Shown: positions 61,848 through 64,000 of the stretch, in pieces
Layout: each line of letters begins with the position of its first letter
Numbering within the stretch: the stretch's first letter is position 1
NCBI GenBank assembly: GCA_963818205.1
Contig: CAWFRG010000009.1
Location: 248,001-312,000, forward strand
DNA from: CAVVYV01 sp963818205
GTDB lineage: Bacteria > Actinomycetota > Thermoleophilia > Solirubrobacterales > 70-9
Direction of reading: 5' to 3'
Length of the DNA: 64,000 nucleotides
The notes under the pieces: model-generated
The model's database searches: none
Told to the model about the DNA's origin: nothing
What the model saw: the letters and a program-made list of their open reading frames with translations, nothing else
Position numbers and translations under genes: made by a program

Positions 61848-63199
61848 GTGCGCCGGGTTCTAATTCAGGACACCCTCCGTGGCGAGCGGCGAGAGCTCGA
61901 GCCGCGCGAGCCCGGCATGGTCGGGATCTACGCCTGCGGGCCGACGACCTATGGACGGATCCACATCGGCAACGCCCGCCCCTACGTCGTCTTCACGCTG
62001 TTGAAGCGGTTCCTCCTAGCATGAAGGGCTACGAGGCCACCCTCGTCATCAACGTCACCGACATCAACGACAAGATCTACGACGCGGCCCGGGAGGCGGG
62101 AGAGCCGTCGGCGGAGTTCGCGGCGGAGATGACCGCCGCCTACCTCGAGGACACCGACGCCCTCGGTCTGGGCAGGCCCGACGCCGAGCCCTTGGCCAGC
62201 GAGACGATCAGGGAGATCGTCCAGCTGATCGAGGCGCTGATCGCCTCGGGCCACGCCTACCAGGCGAACGGCGACGTCTACTTCCGGGTCCGCAGCTTCG
62301 ACGGCTACGGCAAGCTCTCCAACCGCGACCCCGAGGAGATGGACCAGGGCGAGGAGGCGGGGACCGAGTCCTTGAAGGAGGACCACCTCGACTTCGCCCT
62401 CTGGAAGGGGCATAAGGAGGGCGAGGACACCTCGTGGGACTCGCCCTGGGGAAAGGGCCGCCCCGGCTGGCACATCGAGTGCTCGGCGATGGCCGAGAAG
62501 GAGCTCGGCCCCGACTTCGCGATCCACGGCGGCGGCATCGACCTGGTCTTCCCCCACCACGAGAACGAGATCGCCCAGACCGAGGCGGCCCGCGGCGTCC
62601 CCCTCGCCCGGATCTGGATGCACAACGGGCTGGTCCAGCTCGACGAGGAGAAGATGTCGAAGTCGGTCGGCAACATCTTCCAGCTCTCCGAGGCGCTCGA
62701 GCGCTTCGGCGCGCCGGCGGTGGTCGCCTACCTCGCCTCGGGCCACTACCGCCAGCCGCTCGCCTTCTCCGAAGAGGCGCTGCAGGAGGCGGCCGCCCGG
62801 GTGGAGCGGATCCGCAACTTCCTGATCGATGCCCCGGGCGGAGAGCCCGATTCCTTCATCGCCGAGAAGCGCGAGGCGTTCCTCGCTGCGCTCGCCGACG
62901 ACTTCAACACCCCGCAGGCGTTCGCCACCCTGTTCGAGATCGTCGCCGAGGGGAACAAGCGGGAGCTGCCCGGCGCTCGGGGCGCCCTCGAGGAGCTGTT
63001 GCCGCTGCTCGGCCTCGACTCCCTGCTGAGCGAGGACGAGGCGCCGCCGCCGGAGGCGGAGCAATTGCTCGCCGAGCGCCAGGAGGCGCGAGCCGCTAAG
63101 GACTTCGAGCGCGCCGACGCGATCCGCGAACAGCTCGCCGGAATGGGCTGGGAGGCCCGCGACGAGGCAGGCGGCGCCCGGCTCGTGCGGAAGCGCTGA
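61848..63199 (+). CDS. cysS: Cysteinyl-tRNA synthetase (one frame break)
   Basis: GTG at 61848 with AATAAT (61836-61841) 6 nt upstream, leaderless. Motifs: YACGPTTYGRIHIGNARPY (HIGH-type and the first zinc Cys), INVTDINDKIYD, HIECSAMAEKELG, GGGIDLVFPHHENEIAQTE (remaining zinc ligands) and EEKMSKSVGN. A base is missing near 62017 at a CTAGCATG junction; restored, ~451 residues. The C-terminal anticodon domain ends with the basic RLVRKR. rlmB follows after 3 nt, the usual actinobacterial order. Confidence 0.94.
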
Positions 63200-63202
63200 G
63201 CG

Positions 63203-63886
63203 GTGCCCGCGGCGAAGGACGATCGCGGGCGCGAGTTCATCTACGGGCGCCGCCCGGTAGCCGAGGCCGAGCGCGGCCGCCGGCGGGTCCACAAGGTCTG
63301 GCGGGCGCCGGAGACGCCGGCCGAGGAACTCGAACGGCTCTGCGGCTCGCCCGAGCACCAGGGCGTCGTCGCCGAGGTCGATCCCTACCCCTACGCGGAT
63401 CCGACCTCCCTCTTCGAGGCGGACGATGGGCAGGGCCTCGTCGTCGCCCTCGACCAGATCCAGGACCCTCACAACCTCGGGGCGGTCTGCCGCGCCGCCG
63501 AGGTTGCCGGCGCCGGCGGGGTCGTCATCCTCGAGCGCCGAGCGGCGTCGGTCACCCCGGCCGCATGCAAGGCGTCGGCGGGAGCGGTCGAGCACTTACC
63601 GGTTGCACGGGTGCGGAACCTCGCCGATTGGCTCGGCGATGCGAAGCAATCCGGAGCATGGATCTACGGCGCCGCTGCCGAGGCGCCGAAGCGCTACACC
63701 GACCTCGACTGGGTCGGGCGCGCGGTGCTGGTGCTCGGTTCGGAGGGAAAGGGGATCCGGAAGCGGGTCGCCTCGAAGTGCGACGAGCTCGTCTCGATCC
63801 CAACCAAGGGTCGGGTCGCGTCGCTCAACGTCTCGGTCGCCGCGGCGGTGATCCTTTTCGAGGCCGTTCGCCAGCGGGCCAGCTAG
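63203..63886 (+). CDS. rlmB: 23S rRNA 2'-O-ribose methyltransferase of the TrmH/RlmB family
   Basis: 227 residues, GTG start 3 nt after cysS. N-terminal substrate-binding domain (FIYGRRPVAEAERG; HQGVVAEVDPYPY) and the SPOUT knot domain with DQIQDPHNLGAVCRAAEVAG, VLVLGSEGKGIRKRV and PTKGRVASLNVSVAAAVILF. It methylates a guanosine ribose of 23S rRNA (RlmB-type) or a related tRNA site; the cysS context favours RlmB. Intact. Confidence 0.93.
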   Translation: MPAAKDDRGREFIYGRRPVAEAERGRRRVHKVWRAPETPAEELERLCGSPEHQGVVAEVDPYPYADPTSLFEADDGQGLVVALDQIQDPHNLGAVCRAAEVAGAGGVVILERRAASVTPAACKASAGAVEHLPVARVRNLADWLGDAKQSGAWIYGAAAEAPKRYTDLDWVGRAVLVLGSEGKGIRKRVASKCDELVSIPTKGRVASLNVSVAAAVILFEAVRQRAS

Positions 63887-63913
63887 GCGGCAGCGAGCCG
63901 GACGAACGGCCTC

Positions 63914-64000
63914 TCAGGCGGCGGGCACCTCCGCCGCCTGAGACTGCTCGGCCTGGGAGACCAGCTCGGCGAGGGTCTCCTCGAGCTGCTCGTGAAGCTC
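63914..64000 (-). CDS. C-terminal end of an unidentified gene (cut by right edge)
   Basis: The minus-strand frame is open from the window edge to TGA at 63914-63916 and reads ELHEQLEETLAELVSQAEQS followed by an Ala/Pro tail. It is an acidic, helical, coiled-coil-like C-terminus. The family cannot be named from 28 residues. It is convergent with rlmB, 27 bp apart. Confidence 0.5.
   Translation of the reverse strand, partial: ELHEQLEETLAELVSQAEQSQAAEVPAA

Overview
The window is high-GC DNA that looks like a Thermoleophilia-type actinobacterium (Solirubrobacterales/Gaiellales relatives). The evidence is the very GC-rich codon use, GTG/TTG starts, CarD together with DisA, ClpC and RadA, and a housekeeping chain tilS-hpt-ftsH-folP-folB-folK-coaX-dus-greA-lysS-clpC-radA-disA-carD-ispD-ispF-cysS-rlmB. 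Lineage is inferred from gene content and order, not from a marker search. No rRNA, tRNA, CRISPR array, integrase or transposase was seen.

Layout. 1-13 kb: CHAD protein (cut by the left edge), MoxR ATPase plus VWA protein, PPK2 kinase, an EVE/DUF2203/membrane cluster, a ~1,186-residue cyclase-ATPase-TPR protein, a lipoprotein and two adjacent cation/proton exchanger genes. 13-20 kb: acyl-CoA dehydrogenase, two small or secreted genes under twin 11-bp repeat arrays, a PadR regulator with a divergent small gene, a GNAT enzyme, a fused hydroxyacyl-CoA dehydrogenase/enoyl-CoA hydratase and a sirtuin. 20-26.6 kb: a three-domain cell-wall hydrolase, small coiled-coil proteins, a nucleoside phosphorylase and a MerR-cyclase fusion. 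26.7-45.3 kb: tRNA modification, purine salvage, proteolysis, folate and CoA genes, interrupted on the minus strand by agmatinase, hydrolase and GST genes, then dus, greA, lysS, a sugar epimerase and clpC. 45.3-50.7 kb: accessory genes (aldo/keto reductase, DUF4331, TPR, Fur). 50.9-63.9 kb: radA, disA, carD, ispD, ispF, cysS and rlmB, interrupted by DUF389, PHP phosphatase, acyl-CoA synthetase and a minus-strand lipid cluster.

Two features run through the whole window. First, about half of the genes carry 1-nt frame breaks, including essential ones (greA, lysS, radA, disA, carD, coaX, cysS). The broken pieces join into full family-length proteins, so I read these mainly as indel errors in the sequence and annotate the joined genes. 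Second, at least 21 genes have a -10 hexamer (mostly TANNNT) ending 6-8 nt before ATG/GTG with no Shine-Dalgarno, which points to widespread leaderless transcription. Genes inside operons use Shine-Dalgarno sites or stop/start overlaps instead.

Functional themes are polyphosphate (CHAD, PPK2), cyclic nucleotide signalling (two class III cyclases, DisA), fatty-acid oxidation (acyl-CoA dehydrogenase, fused HCDH-ECH, acyl-CoA synthetase), folate and isoprenoid synthesis, and cell-wall turnover. I see no convincing wholly new multi-gene system. The most distinctive items are the twin repeat-array promoters at 14.5-14.9 kb, the divergent leaderless promoter pair at 55.98 kb, the MerR-cyclase and SCP2-hydrolase fusions, and a small family of imperfect palindromes.
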